64,000 nt of DNA from Mixophyes australis (taxonomy: Eukaryota > Chordata > Amphibia > Anura > Limnodynastidae): NCBI GenBank assembly GCA_036250195.1, contig JAVHZZ010000006.1, positions 155,670,224 through 155,734,223 on the forward strand. The letters are read 5' to 3'. Positions 44,700 through 56,746 of the stretch are shown piece after piece; the first letter of the stretch is position 1; every line of letters starts with the position of its first letter. The notes under the pieces were generated by a model. The model was not told the origin of the DNA. It saw nothing but the letters and a program-made list of their open reading frames with translations, and did no database searches. The position numbers and the translations under genes were made by a program.

Positions 44700-45945
44700 G
44701 GTACTAATAACATTCACAGTTATATGTAAATGTTTCAACTAAATTTGCGATTAAGGGGAATACTTTCCTGTACCCAGCAGACCTGTCAATAATACTACTG
44801 GTGCACACAGAATTTAGCCCGTTTAAGCTACCTGTTTGCATGTAATGGCCAATAACAACTTCAGAGCACAGCTGTAGACAATATCTATTTTTAGGTTTCG
44901 TGGTTCTTTTAAGGGAAAGCTGAAGCAAGAAGGCAATATTTAACCTGAAAACCCTTCATAAGAAGTAAAACCTCTTTTCAGGAAATTATCCCCCTTCTAC
45001 TGGCACCTGTAATGGATAATTCTCTAGGCATGTCAGTCTGGAGCATTTTTTTCAAAAATCAGCATTTATTTATTTGTTACAGAAAGTTTAGCACAGAGAT
45101 AATATCAGACATTCTTAACAAAGAGAATGCAGGATATGTGACATCAAATTATAGCTGCAAACACAACAGACAAAAATAAAATATATTTTCAAGGAGTATG
45201 CCTGGTTGTCATAGGGAAACGGCGGCTATGTCCAGTCAGCTTCTCTGACAGCGCTGCAGAACGCTGTTTTTATTCAAACTTTTTCAGGCTCATCATGCTT
45301 TGAGAATCATACAGTCCAGGCTCTGGCTCGTGGCATCTCTCAAACCGGGCTTTCCTACTGCATGAGATCCTCACAGTTTTACTTGTTTAAGGTGAAAAAC
45401 TACTTTCTGGCAAGAGTGCCCTTTAACCGAAGAGGTGTACTTCCAGGTCATATATGTGGTACAGCTGTCAGAAAACTACACTAGTGTATAAGGATTTCTA
45501 TATATTACTATTAAATAACAATAAACTGTTGTAACTGCCTTTTCATTAATTTCCTTAAAGGTACAGTGGCAGAGGCAAGTTCTCTATTTAAAGCACTAGC
45601 CATTGGGTCTAGGATTAGAAGATGTCGACTCTAGTGGGGCGCTTATTACAGTAGCAAAATCTCTGCTCATTTTTGCTTGCAATTTTATGAGGTGCGAGCG
45701 AAATTGAGTGGAGGTTTCATCTTGAATTACTCTGCGGAATGTCATCTTTCCCCAGGGCTCTTAAGCCAAAATTGACTGCACAGCCTGCTTCCTCATCAAA
45801 TCTGTAATACTTTGTTTAAATAGGCAGACATTCACACTACAACTTTACACACATCCTCTAGTGCAACATGAGTATGGAAGGCCCAAAATGTGGACATAGA
45901 TTTAATTGAGTGTGTATTATTTTCTCTATTTTCTCTGCTCCCTGT
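44700..45945. other. No recognisable feature
   Basis: Intergenic, non-coding. A hAT- or LINE-like scrap may exist around 45285-45370, but it is too degraded to name. Confidence 0.4.
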
Positions 45946-45950
45946 TTATA

Positions 45951-45992
45951 AACTTGCCTGATAAAGGATGTAAATCCTTTATCAGGCAAGTT
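45951..45992. repeat. Perfect 19-bp-arm hairpin
   Basis: Arms aacttgcctgataaaggat and its exact complement, separated by gtaa. A third partial 'taaaggat' follows at 46001. No T-run directly after it. Function unknown. Confidence 0.75.
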
Positions 45993-45999
45993 TTGACTA

Positions 46000-46580
46000 A
46001 TAAAGGATGACCTTTTTTCCCTCTTGACTAAGGAAAGTGAAGACATTTTAATTTCTGTTTCCTCTGTAGATAGACTAAAAAGTGTAATATCCAAGGTATT
46101 TCAGTTTTCACCTTGTTAGCAAACTAACTTGAGCCTTAGTAAATGAACCTGAATGAATTTAGAGGGTAAGGGGTGGTATCCTCAATCATTATGGCTCTCA
46201 AATCAAGGTATGAACCTATGCAAACATTTAATGGGCATGAGAAAAACATTTTTTTTTATATCTGCAAGACTAAAAATTTCATTTAACAGCTCAAAATGTA
46301 ATTCCATCAAAGCCTGAATCACCAGGGATAAATACCATGGTGAAATCATCTTTTGAGCTAGAGGTTATAGGCACTTGACAGCTTGCACACACCTCTCAAC
46401 TAAAGACCCTCTAGTACAGAGAATGGTCTTACCCTAAAAACTCTCCTTGTCATGTCCTCTCCATCTTCTGTCCGTTGCTGTAGCTGTTTTCTCACTGCTG
46501 TCTGTGTGCACTCTTCTCCGTCTCTCGTTGGGGCGTTGAAACACACATGGAACACGGAAGTAGAGAATAGTGCGGAAGTC
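46000..46580. other. No recognisable feature
   Basis: Non-coding; open frames near 46400-46800 on both strands have no recognisable domain. Confidence 0.4.
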
Positions 46581-46599
46581 GATGCAGAGCAAAATTCAA

Positions 46600-46880
46600 A
46601 TTTCTTCGATATAAGAGGATTTTTACTCGCCATAAAATCTGTTTTCTCTGACATGTGGAGGAAAACAGATTTTATGGAGGAAACTGAGACATTGGGGTAT
46701 AGTAGGTTGATTTGGAGTTTAGACACTTATCATACTTTAATACACAATCCTTCCCTAATATGCCCTCCTCTTTGGCAGCAACCTCAGTTTTATATAACAA
46801 GGTAACCTTAACAGAACCTATTTCAAAGCAAAGAGAGGGTGCGCAGTTTCCCCCAATGGAGTCAGAGAAACATTTTATGG
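46600..46880. repeat. DIRS terminal fragments
   Basis: 'ggatttttactcgccataaa' and the inverted 'aaaacagattttatgg' at 46618-46680, then 'cattggggtatag' and 'cattttatggtgagtgtc' at 46870. These resemble the DIRS end motifs at 36111 and 37015. No coding part is attached. Confidence 0.4.
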
Positions 46881-46989
46881 TGAGTGTCATCAACACGCTC
46901 CCAGCTGCCATGACTTTGGGGTGTTCACTGTATGAGGTTACACACAATTGCAGCACGCAGTCTCTCTTTACTTATCACACAGGTTATAG

Positions 46990-47980
46990 ACTTACTGAAT
47001 CGCCCCCAAACAGCGCTCACACCTCACACACTTCATGTTTGCCACCACCTATTGAATACAGGCAATAGGACCCAATATACTGGCACATAAGGCTTCTAGC
47101 TGCTCACAGACTAGCAAGGTCCACACCAGCAAGCAAAGGGTTAACTCTTCACACCTCCAGACTTATCCAAATGTAAATGCAAGCACACACAGCTTGTTAA
47201 TCAAATGTATCAACAAATCACACACTGGCATTCAAAGGGTTAACTTGGCCAAGCTATATTCTTCTTAACAGGCTAATGGATTCATTAGAGTATCAAGGAC
47301 GCAACATATTAAATTATAGATTTAATATACAAAAGTACAGGGCATACAGATATAAAAATAAGTAATAAACAATTAAAAGATTGATATAACATACACAAGC
47401 AAATCAGTTTAAAATAAAAGGGGCTACATTCAGATAAGCATTTACATGAATTGCCTTTTCTGGCCAAGGGAAATTGGCTTGGAAGATGGATAGCTTGTCA
47501 GTGTGAATTGATTTCCCAAAAAGTTTGACAACTTGCCCTTCCCAACACAGGTTTTTTAAGCAAAATGAAATGGGACAGTCTTCACAGGGGGCGATGTTAA
47601 ATGCCAATAGGGGGGCAGGGATGTCCCCTGGGAGGATTTGTTCAAAACGATTCCTAAAGGGATTGACTCAGGTCAGTGCCCAAGTTCATTTCATTTAATT
47701 TTCCCCTGGTTCCATCCTAATAGCTGCTAGCTGGCTCTCACTAGGGTCTCCGGTGGCATGGGTTAAGAAGGGGTTAAATATCTCATTCAGCTGGGACTTC
47801 TGGTCTTTCAATAGCTGTGGGCCAGCATTCTTAGCTACACTCTCTATACCTCTCACTGACTGCATCTCTTTGTGGGTGCAGCCTGAGAGAACGCCTCCCT
47901 CTCACAAAAACTCCTGTAAGTGGAAACCTCTTAATTCTGGCACAGCAGACTACCCACTTCCACTCTGCCCTGTTCCCAGT
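46990..47980. other. No recognisable feature
   Basis: Non-coding sequence. It may be part of the LTR or untranslated portion of the Gypsy-like element whose gag lies at 48284-48616, but I cannot show this. Confidence 0.3.
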
Positions 47981-48616
47981 TAACAAAATTTCTTGTCAGT
48001 GGGACATACTATGCGATTCTTATCTGGGGGGCTACTGAACAGGACACTCCCCTCCCCCTTGGACTTATCTATCTGGGGGTGTAGAGTAACAGGGAGTTTG
48101 GGCCCCTCATCTACCTCCTCTAAGCCGTTAGATGGCTGACTAAGTGAGTGTGGGCTAGCAACTGACCCCCCTGTGTCTATAGAAAACTCAGGTGAATGGG
48201 GATCTGAGTGGTGAGCATTCGAACTACTGGTCCCAGCAGCAATGTAAGGATTGCTGTCACCTGCTATTTCCCGTTGGTCAGGACTATGTTGCTTCTCCAG
48301 CCGGTGAAAGAAGCTGTTGCAGGCGGCGCCTTTCTGCTGCCATCCGGCGACACTGGTTTTGCCATAATGGGGTATATATCCGTCCCCAAGCATATACCTC
48401 TGCTTGAGCAATTTGAAAACTCTCCCCTAGGCATTCCAGCTGTTCCACAAGACTCATCTTGTAGCCCAGAATAAAAGTCCACATGCGATACTGGCTGAAA
48501 GAATCACGCGAGTCTTCCCGTGCACAGGTGAGATCCTTAATCATCTCCTTTCGAGTTTTGTTGTGGCAGGAGACACCTCGCAGCATACTTTCTTTAGTTA
48601 ACTCTGCCATACTCAT
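47980..48616 (-). pseudogene. Gypsy-like retrotransposon gag fragment
   Basis: Starts at 48616 on the minus strand with MSMAELTKESMLRG and KTRKEMIKDLTCAREDSRD, a SAP/helical N-terminus of the type found in frog Gypsy gag proteins. A second frame (47980-48411) continues with a hydrophilic Ser/Pro-rich stretch. Frameshifted and truncated, with no pol nearby. The family call is from general resemblance only. Confidence 0.4.
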
Positions 48617-49239
48617 CTTAGTTAGTGGGGGTTTAATACCTATTAATGGTACTGACTACCCCGACACAGAACGACATGAGGATTCCGAATGAGTAGTACA
48701 CCGACCTGTGAAAAAACCTACTTGCCGGAATGCAGATTACTTCACATCACAACTTCCTGTCTTGCTGGCTGGAGAAAATGACGTCATCAGCAACCGCGAC
48801 TTGCCTTAAAGCGGCGATGGACAGACCCGCCTGTCATTTATGTAATGTAAGTACTGTTTTATACTCTCATCCTGACAGTGAGTAAAAATCCTCTTTTCTC
48901 TTTCCTAGCATATCTTAAGCAGATCTCCTCACAAAAGGGTTTGTTCAACCTAATTACCTACTACTGGGCTAATTGTTTTCTTTTTAAAAACATTTGGTCA
49001 AACATTTATCTGAGTTGTAAATCAAGTTCATTTATGTATCAATGCAATATTTTATTTGGGCCCTGGTATTTAATATTCTATTTCATCATATCAGATTTAT
49101 GCACTCATCCTGACAGTGAGTAAAATCCTCTTTTCTCTTTCCTAACATTGGGGGACACTGCGAGACATTGGGGACATACCTAAGGTGCCCCTAAGTGAGG
49201 GCTAGCTCTGGAACAGCTGCACACAATATCTTGCGCTGC

Positions 49240-50205
49240 AAAGCCCTGCAGCCTGTAGAATCTTTAAAAAGTATGGAGAGACGACCACGTTGCAGCCCGG
49301 CACAGCTGCTTTGCGGAAGCACCAACACCTGCCGCCCAAGGAGCACCAACAGCCCTTGTAGAATGAGCCGTCAAAGCCACCGGCACAGGTTGAGACGCTC
49401 GGACATAAGCCAAATTAATGGTGGATGTAATCCATCGAGCAAGGGAATGCTTAGATGCAGGCCAATCCCACTTGTGAGTGTCATAAATAATAAAGAGGTT
49501 CATCTTAAGGACAGGAGCTGTGCAATCAAAATAACATATATGGGCGCAAACTACGCCCAACAGAGGTAAGGTCTCATCCGAAGATGTAGAAGTAGGATGG
49601 AATGCTGGCACAACAATTTCTTGATTAAAATGTAACCAGGAAACTACCTTCGGAACAAAGGAGGCCTTAATGCAGACCACCGCCATATCCTCAGGAAACA
49701 CTGAGAAAGAAGGGTTGCAACACAGCACTCCTAGCTCTGATACTCGGCATGCAGAGGCTATGTCTAAGAGAAAGACTGCCTTCCAAGTAACATAACGTAA
49801 ATCCACACAATCCAACACTTCAAAGGTATCCCTAGGGAGAGTCCGCAGCACGAGATTGAGACCCTATGGTTCCACTGGATGGACAAAGGGGGGCTAAACG
49901 TGTAAAACTCCCTGAAGAAATGTTTGTACATCCCATTAAACCGCCAAACGGCGCTGAAAAAATCTGGAGAGCGCAGAGGCCTGCACTTTAAGGGAACCAC
50001 AATGTAGTCCCTTATCCAGGCCCACCTGTAAACGGGAAAGACTGAAACAGGAAGTGTGAAACCCCTGAGACTCACACCAGAGGATGTATATCTTCCAGAT
50101 CTGATAATAAATGGGTGAAGAAGAAAACTTCCTTGTCCTGATCATGGTGATCACCACACCATGTGAGAACTCTTGGGCCCTGAGAATCAGTGCCTCAACA
50201 GCCAC
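49240..50205 (-). pseudogene. DIRS tyrosine recombinase, catalytic Tyr out of frame
   Basis: Two frames: 49936-50205 (VEALILRAQEFSHGVV, IYYQIWKIYILWCES) and 49264-49851 (LLDIASACRVSELGVL with the first catalytic Arg, then LTAHSTRAVGAPWAAG with the HxxR box, and LCRAATWSSLHTF). The frame then stops, while the next bases in another frame read RFYRLQGFA, which would hold the catalytic Tyr. A single-base shift thus separates the nucleophile from the rest. Confidence 0.85.
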
Positions 50206-50313
50206 GCCATCAAAGTCAGCTGGTCTAAGGAATGGCAGAGAAGAGGACCCTGAACTAGAAGGTCTGGAAGAAGAGGCAGTCGGAAGGGGGGCCCTGCCGC
50301 CATTCCCTAAATG

Positions 50314-50783
50314 TCAGTACCCTGCGCGGCGTGGCCAATATGGAGCCACCAGAATGGTAGGAACGCATTCCCTTTTTAGCTTGTTGAGTACCCACGGAAG
50401 CATGGGAAATGGAGGAAAAAGGCACACTAAGCTAAAGCGCCAGGGGATAGACTTTGCATCCCCGTGTATTCCGCTCTTGGATCGCTGGACTTCGAGCAGT
50501 AAAGAGGAACCTGAAAGTTTAATTGGAACTGCATGAGGTCGATCTCTGGTGTGCCCCAATGATGTATCAGAAGGGCAAAAATGTCCTTGTGAATGGACCA
50601 TTCCCCGGGATGGACGCTGTGCTGGCTGAGGAAGTCTGCTTCCCAATTTTCCACCCCTGGGATGAAGATGACTGAAATCATCAGAACATGTTGTTCCACC
50701 CAGAACATGATCCTGGTTGTCTCTCGCATCGCCACGAGCTGCGTTTCCCCCTCAAATGTCCAGATAAGCCACAGCCAGGGCAT
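50314..50783 (-). pseudogene. DIRS RNase H region
   Basis: Shows VIFIPGVENWEADFLSQ, then HHWGTPEIDLMQF and, in the next frame, the FSLVCLFPPFPMLPWVLNKL stretch. The ENxEADxLSQ and GTPEIDLM patterns match the other DIRS copies here (PDVDLMASW). Broken by frameshifts. Confidence 0.8.
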
Positions 50784-50959
50784 TGTCTGACTGGATCTTC
50801 AGGAACCGCCCTCAGTTCCAGGACATTGATGGGTAGTGCTGCCTCCCGAGAGGAACAGAGGCCCTGAAACCAGAGAGGACTGATGAACGTGCCCCAGACG
50901 AACAGACTGGCATCTGTGATGACCAGGGTCCAGGTCCATGAGCAGAATGACTGCTCCTT

Positions 50960-52020
50960 TTATAGATTTGGTCTGGTTAACCACCATGAGAGGAATAAGC
51001 ATGTGGCTCTTGACAGTGTGTTGATCTGTCTGTCCAAATGTTCGGTGGAGCCGGACCATTTCTGTAGAATCTCCCTCTGGAGAGGTCGAGAGTGGAACAA
51101 TGCGAAGGGCACCACCTCAAACACTGATACTATGGATCCAAGCAGTTTCATACAGCGGAGAAGAGACACTTCCTTTCTTGCCAGGAGAGCCCTGGTTTTA
51201 TGTAGAAGCGAACGGACCTTTTCTTCCGGGAGGTAGAATCTCTGGGTTACTGTGTTGAAGATGAGGCCCAGAAACCGCATTTGTTGTGCATGATTGAACG
51301 AGGACTTGGGTAGGTTCAATGCCCAGCCATGAGCTTCCAGAAATTGAGTCATAATTTGGATGGGATGTAAGAGTAAAAATGTGGATGGCACCTTTAGCAA
51401 CAAGTCGTCCAGATAGGGTACATCGTGACCCCACTGGGAATGCAGGATTCCTGCTATGACTGCCATCACTTTAGTGAATACCCTTGGGGTGGTAGCCAGG
51501 CCGAAGGGCATGGCCCTGAATGGAAACTGATGTTTTAGTACTGCAAAGAAGAGTAGACACTGGTGTCCCAGATGGGCACATGTAAGTAGGCAATCTTTGA
51601 TATTAATGGATGCCATGAGTTCTCCCTTTTCCATACCTGCAATTACCAAATCGTTGTGCGAGGAATTGGACTAAGTCAATAACATAACCTAGTGTCACAA
51701 TCCCCCCGCACCCAGTCATCTGTGGTTGATGCTCGCCATTGGTACTGGAAGCTCCCAGCACAATATCATGGTGCAGGATACCGTTATGCTGTAGCCTTGT
51801 CTCCCTGGCTGGGGGCCCCACATCTGTTGGAGTTCCGGTCCCTGTGGTGCTTTCCCCTTAGAGCAGATGACTGTCCTCTGGAAGGAGCCCCCCGAGCTCT
51901 GCCAAAGGAATGAAAGGAACACAAACATGTTTGTTTCAGCCTAGTGGAGCTGACTGGTAAAAAGGTGCTCTTGCCCCCTGTAGCCACCTGAATGACATGT
52001 TTCAACTTGGAACCAAACAG
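50960..52020 (-). pseudogene. DIRS reverse transcriptase
   Basis: A long frame (50960-51649) shows MASINIKDCLLTCAHLGHQ, FRAMPFGLATTPRVFTKVMA and the catalytic-box region VPYLDDLLL, then GWALNLPKSSF and QMRFLGLIFNT. YLDD matches the DIRS/Gypsy type box. The fingers part upstream (51600-52020) is in other frames, so it is interrupted. Confidence 0.85.
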
Positions 52021-52084
52021 TGTGATACCATCAAACGGCATTGTTTCTAAGATTATTATTATGATCTTAGATTTGGAAGGTATC

Positions 52085-52565
52085 ACAGTGCTCCGCACTG
52101 CCGTGCAGTAGGGAGAGAGTGAATTAAGGGTGGATTGGGGAGTGTAGGTAAAGGTGGGTAGAGAAAGTGTAATTTAGTATGAGCAAATATATTGTCGGAT
52201 GTTGTTGATTTTGTCTTTGAAATAGACGGAGGAAGGGGGAGGAGGTGCAGATGGGCAGAGAAGTGAATTGAAGGTGGCAAAAAGGCGACGTGGGTTAGAA
52301 GACTGGGTAGATATTAGAAATTTGAAAAACGTTTGTTTGGCAATTGTAAGATGGAAGGATGAATTTATAGTGGAGGAAATAGGGATAGGAACGAGAGATC
52401 CTCCAGTGGCATTCTGCAGTGCGGGAGCACTTTTGCAGGTAGCGGGTCTGTTTGGTTATTTGTAGAAGCTGGTGCTGCATTGTCTAGGGCTGAAGTAAGT
52501 GTTTTGTTATAGAAAGAGGCAGCCTGATTAGGACAGGACAATCAGTCACTGGAGAAAATAGTTGT
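52085..52565 (-). pseudogene. L2-clade LINE fragment inserted in the DIRS
   Basis: Minus-strand frame with PPSISKTKSTTSDNIF, part of the endonuclease-RT linker of the same LINE family as 20221-21770. On the plus strand 'aaaaggcgacgtgggttaga' and 'gcattctgcagtgcggg' are family-typical blocks. Confidence 0.55.
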
Positions 52566-52579
52566 TTTAGTAAAAATAA

Positions 52580-53824
52580 AAAAAGATGCGCTTAGAGTCA
52601 GCGTCCTCCAACCAACAGTGCAGAGAGCCTGTAAGTGACTTACAACGCATCCAGGGACCCACATAGTCAGAGGCTTCCTGAATGTGTTCTGCCAATGTCA
52701 GTAGATCAGCTTTAGGCATGTTGTCTTGGAGACCCTTGCTCTGTCCACAGCTGAATGGCTTTGTTGACCCATGCTGCGTCTAAACAAGGTACCCGCCGCC
52801 ACATAAACTGAATAGAGAAGAAAATGGCATATCTTGTCGGTTGGATCCCAGAGAGAAACAATGCCCTGCACAGGAATGGCCATAGCTATGGTAAGGCAAG
52901 GAAAGGGGGGGATTCTCTCTAAGGGTACAATCCCACTTTATGGATTCCTCAGCTGCGAGTGGGTAAAGAGTTTTAAATCTGCCCGGCATCTCAAACTGCT
53001 TATTTGGCTTCTGCCAAGCTTCAGACACCATTTTCAACAGCTAAGGGGAGGGGGGAAAATAAACAATCCACTTTTTAGGTCTCTTAAAAAGAGAGAAAAC
53101 AGAGTCTTAGGCTCCGCAAAACCTAATGAGTAAGATTATCCACGCTGTGTGTGGAGGAAGAATTCTCTGGGCTATGCGCATCTTCTCCCTCAAATTCAGA
53201 ATCCAGGTTGGGGGCATGAAAGGAGTCAGGAACTACGCACTTACTCCTGTAGGGGACAGTAAGCAAACGTTCTAAACTTGAGGAAGCCCGTGCCAAATCC
53301 TGGGTGGATTCGGCCAGGGATACTACCAATCCTGCTTCTGCCTGGGAAGCTCCATTACATGCAGGAAGAGACTGTGAAGATTATGGGCTAGATTTACTAA
53401 GCTGCGGGTTTGAAAAAGTGGGGATGTTGCCTATAGCAACCAATCAGATTCTAGATTTCATTTATTTAGTACCTTCTACAAAATGTTAGCTAGAATCTGA
53501 TTGGTTGCTATAGGCAACATCCCCACTTTTTCAAACCCGCAGCTTAATAAATCTAGCCCTACGTGTGTAGTGCAGTAAAGGAAGGAGAAGGATCACCTAC
53601 CTCTATGGACTGTGACATCACCCAGCGATCAGGCCGGCTCATCCAGGGCTGTCAACATTGAGATGGGCGCACACTGATCTCACGGCACTCCGCTTTGCAT
53701 TTTGTACACAAGGTGTCCAGGTCAGACTGTCCACAAGATAATTTCACATTACACTTTCATATGTATAATGCTGCACAGACTTTCCTGCAGGCCCTTTACC
53801 TTTGGCAGTCTCCTTTTTAGACAT
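52580..53824 (-). pseudogene. DIRS gag remnant, split by a MITE
   Basis: A start at 53824 gives [16 protein letters not shown]. Further on come SDLDTLCTKCKAECRE-type sequence, the MITE, LARASSSLERLLTVPYRSK and finally KMVSEAWQKPNKQFEMPGRF with KTLYPLAAEE. The AW-x-KP-x-K...YP pattern is typical of DIRS gag. Stops are present. Confidence 0.6.
53385..53559. repeat. Palindromic MITE with inverted CCAAT-like cores (copy 3)
   Basis: Starts gggctagatttactaagctg and ends with its complement, with 'caaccaatcagattctag' inside. It has the best preserved arms of the three copies and interrupts DIRS gag. Confidence 0.85.
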
Positions 53825-53857
53825 TACAATTGTGTATATGGCGTCTGATATACAGGA

Positions 53858-53912
53858 ATATATATCTATATATAAATATATATAGTTAAATATATATATA
53901 TATATATAGATA

Positions 53913-53964
<52 letters not shown>

Positions 53965-53975
53965 CATACATACAT
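53858..53975. repeat. TA-rich microsatellite
   Basis: Mostly (TA)n with a few G and C interruptions. Open frames of Ile/Tyr across it are artefacts. Confidence 0.95.
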
Positions 53976-53989
53976 GTAGCGAATATCTT

Positions 53990-54640
53990 TGACACCTCTG
54001 CACCGATTCGGATAAAACCAACACAAGGTGGTCCAGTTGGATCCCGGACAAATTTATTTTAGGGTGTTTAGGGACCCTGTTGGACCTCCCGTTGGTGTAC
54101 ACTAGCCAAAACTTTGAACGGCGGAGGCTGTTCTAAGCCTTCCACTGTATGGATTTGGATGAAAATTTCAAAAGACTTTTAACAATGGATCCCAGAAGAC
54201 ATACTTAGGGGGTAGGTCTCAGTCGAACCTCCCGTTGGTGTACGCTGGCCAGGACATTGACCTGGGGAGTTTGTTCTGGACCCTCCACTAGATGGATTTG
54301 GTGTGTTTGCATTCAGACACCCCTGCACCGATTGGAATGAAACCAGCGTGAGGGGGTCCAGTTGGATCCTGGGCAGGTTTTAACGGGGTTAGGGTCCCTG
54401 TCGGACCTCCCATTGGTGTACGCTGGCCAGAACTTTGACCCGGGGAGCCTATTCTGCCTATTCTGTGCTTTCCACTGGATGGATTTGGACGAAAGCTTCA
54501 CAGACTGGTAACATTGGAACCCAGAAGACCTACTAGAGGGTTGTGATCCCGGTCATACCTCCTGTTTGTGTACGCTGGCCAGAACTTTGACCCAGGGAGC
54601 CTGTTCTGGGCCTTCTACTGGATGGATTTAGATAAGATTT
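53990..54640. repeat. Tandem repeat, two dimers of about 320 bp
   Basis: 'cgttggtgtacgctggccag' recurs at about 54090, 54230, 54408 and 54562. 'ctgcaccgatt' recurs at about 54000 and 54324, and 'aacccagaagacctact'-type at about 54185 and 54516. Thus there are two copies of a larger unit, each with two halves. Flanked by TA arrays on both sides. The class is unknown. Confidence 0.75.
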
Positions 54641-54785
54641 ATTATAAAAACAACAATGATACTGGACAGCCACCTGATGGGTGTGTTGGAAGACCTTCTA
54701 AGCTGCCAATTAATTTTAAAATTTTGACAGTTGCATCCAACTCATTGTTAACTTAATAACTTAACAACTTGAAGAAACAAAGGTA

Positions 54786-54788
<3 letters not shown>

Positions 54789-54827
<39 letters not shown>
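54789..54827. repeat. TA microsatellite
   Basis: About 19 TA units. Confidence 0.95.
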
Positions 54828-54829
<2 letters not shown>

Positions 54830-54831
<2 letters not shown>

Positions 54832-55190
54832 TTATTTTTTCAGGTCAACAATCCCAAAAACCCAAATGTATATTCTAATCGTACCAGAACAGGTGTCATA
54901 CAAGCTCATCAAAGTATGAATCCTGGATCATTCCAGTCGAACTGTGTACGTTTTCGACAGGCTTGTTTGCTGAAACGATAAGAAAAGGAAAACCAGACTA
55001 GTGCAATATTGTCAGATCATCAGACAAGTTTGTGGTGCAACCAACCACCTATATATGTGTGTACCAAATCAATATGAAAGATCAGCTTATCTGTGTAGGT
55101 CCTTATGGTTCCAACACTACTTCATCCACAAAAATGTAGCTCTAGGAGAGTCATCAGTGATTAAAATCCACAGGCAGATAGATATGTCTT
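54830..55190. other. Unrecognised, possibly part of the flanking mobile repeat
   Basis: After 'tttattttttcag' there is a 45-codon open frame without a known domain. Nothing else is recognisable. Confidence 0.3.
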
Positions 55191-55194
55191 AAAG

Positions 55195-56745
55195 GCTCAT
55201 CAACATATGAGATCAAAAGTTTCAGGGAAATGGCTGTCCCCATGAGGGAAGCCCACCAAACTGTTGTGAAGGATGAGGGATCTCTTCTCCAGTACTGCCC
55301 CCCTTAATGTCCGCCTCCATGCGCAGCCGAACAGCGTGGTGGCAAGTCATTTTGGATCGGAAAGAGAAGCTGCACTCTCTTTTCTGGCTGGATCCTGGAG
55401 ATTATTCTCCCACCCACTACCCTTTACTCCCTTACTATATGGAGGTACTGCATTCGTACTTTTGACTTAATTCGCAACCCGAAACAAATGACCCCTCTGT
55501 GGCACAACCCCTCTTTCCCTCTGGGTCTCAACCCTAAGGCCTTCTTCATAGACACGACATACCTAATTTTCTCCCCAACATCATTTCAATGGGTTATTTC
55601 CCAGAATTGTGGGCTTCCCAATCACCTGCCACTTCATTCTACCAATACTTTCAGATTCGTTACCTCCACAACACCCTAATAGATCTGAGGGTTCCTTCTT
55701 TCCCTACCCCGCTGGAGACTTTCTGTCTTCGAAGTTCCTCCTCCAAGGGACTTATCTGTACCTTTTACTCACTTTTCATGCAACACAATCTCCCTGATAA
55801 AGAACCCCACAAACTCCGCTGGGAGGAGGACTTGAATGAGATGCTGTCTATGGAAGATTGGATGGCCATCCAAGAAGCTATTGCTAAAACCTCCATTTGT
55901 ACTCGGATCAAGGAAAACTTCTATAAACTTATCTTTCGGTGGTATCTGGTCCCCTCCAGACTCAAAGCAATATACCTGGCTACATCGGACCTTTGCTGGT
56001 GTGGATGTGGCCAACGAGGAGCCCTGTCCCACGTTTGGTAGAGCTTCCCAAACATTGAGCCCTGTTGGCGGGAGGTGACTGAGCTTATTCATAAGATCAC
56101 AGGTCTTACCTTCCCCTTTAATCTGTCCTTTTATCTCCTCCCTCCCCTTCCTCCTGGTATCCCTAAACAGATTTGGAAACTTCCTATACACATCCTCACT
56201 GCTGCCTGGTGCCTAATAGCTCAGAATTGGAAAAATTTGCATCCCCCTACTGTTACAACCCTAATCAACAATGTCTGGCAAATCTATAAAGTAGAACACA
56301 TCAATAGCTTACTCCATGACTGTCCTAATTTCTGTATACATGGCTGTCCTGGCCTGAATATTTTGACTCAGAAAATTGATTTTGTACTGTCTTCTTTTGA
56401 TTAGTCATGAGAACCTGATCCCCTTTCACTCTTTACCCCTTTCCTCCTCTATTCTCCTCTCTGTACCCCACCCAATTCTTCACCCACCTTTACTAACAGT
56501 CATTCTTTTTCACTCCTCCTGGTGCCATAACAGTGTCTCTCACTATTGTCAGTTTTGCATATATACTTATTTTTGCCTATGTATTTCTGATGCTATCTGT
56601 ACCTGTTAGAAAGCTTTGTCAAGATGTCTTACTTCTGTATTTGCCCCCTCCATTTTTGTCCCACTTCTCTAAATTTTCCTTTCTGTATAACCCATGCTTT
56701 TTTCAATTTTACAAACACTCAATAAAATATTGTTTAAACAAAACA
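55195..56745 (+). pseudogene. L1-type LINE, 3' end
   Basis: Reading frames give the ORF2 C-terminal domain: KLRWEEDLNEMLSMEDWMAI, KLIFRWYLVPSRLKAIYLAT and CWCGCGQRGALSHVW, where the Cys-rich motif followed by H(I/V)W is typical of L1 ORF2. The 3' UTR runs from about 56400 and ends 'aataaaatattgtttaaac'. It is 5'-truncated, as usual for L1. Confidence 0.75.
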
Positions 56746-56746
56746 T

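Larger units (their letters stand above)
49110..53824 (-). mobile_element. DIRS retrotransposon, antisense, with gag, RT, RNase H and recombinase
   Basis: The 3' end lies at left: terminal motif 'cctaacattgggggacactg' at about 49133. Reading leftward from 53824 come gag, RT, RNase H and tyrosine recombinase, the standard DIRS order. An L2 LINE piece (52085-52565) and a palindromic MITE (53385-53559) are inserted within gag and its 3' side. A TA array abuts the 5' side. All genes are broken by stops or frameshifts. Confidence 0.8.

Noticed and set aside
45951..45992. MicroRNA precursor
   Set aside because: Arms of 19 bp with a 4-base loop are too short for a typical pre-miRNA stem.
48500..48700. 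Possible coding exon at the gag-like frame
   Set aside because: The AELTKESMLRG region fits Gypsy gag better than a host gene and is frameshifted.
53744..54102. Ile/Tyr-rich frames
   Set aside because: Translation of the TA array; only the [10 protein letters not shown] part at the start of DIRS gag is meaningful.
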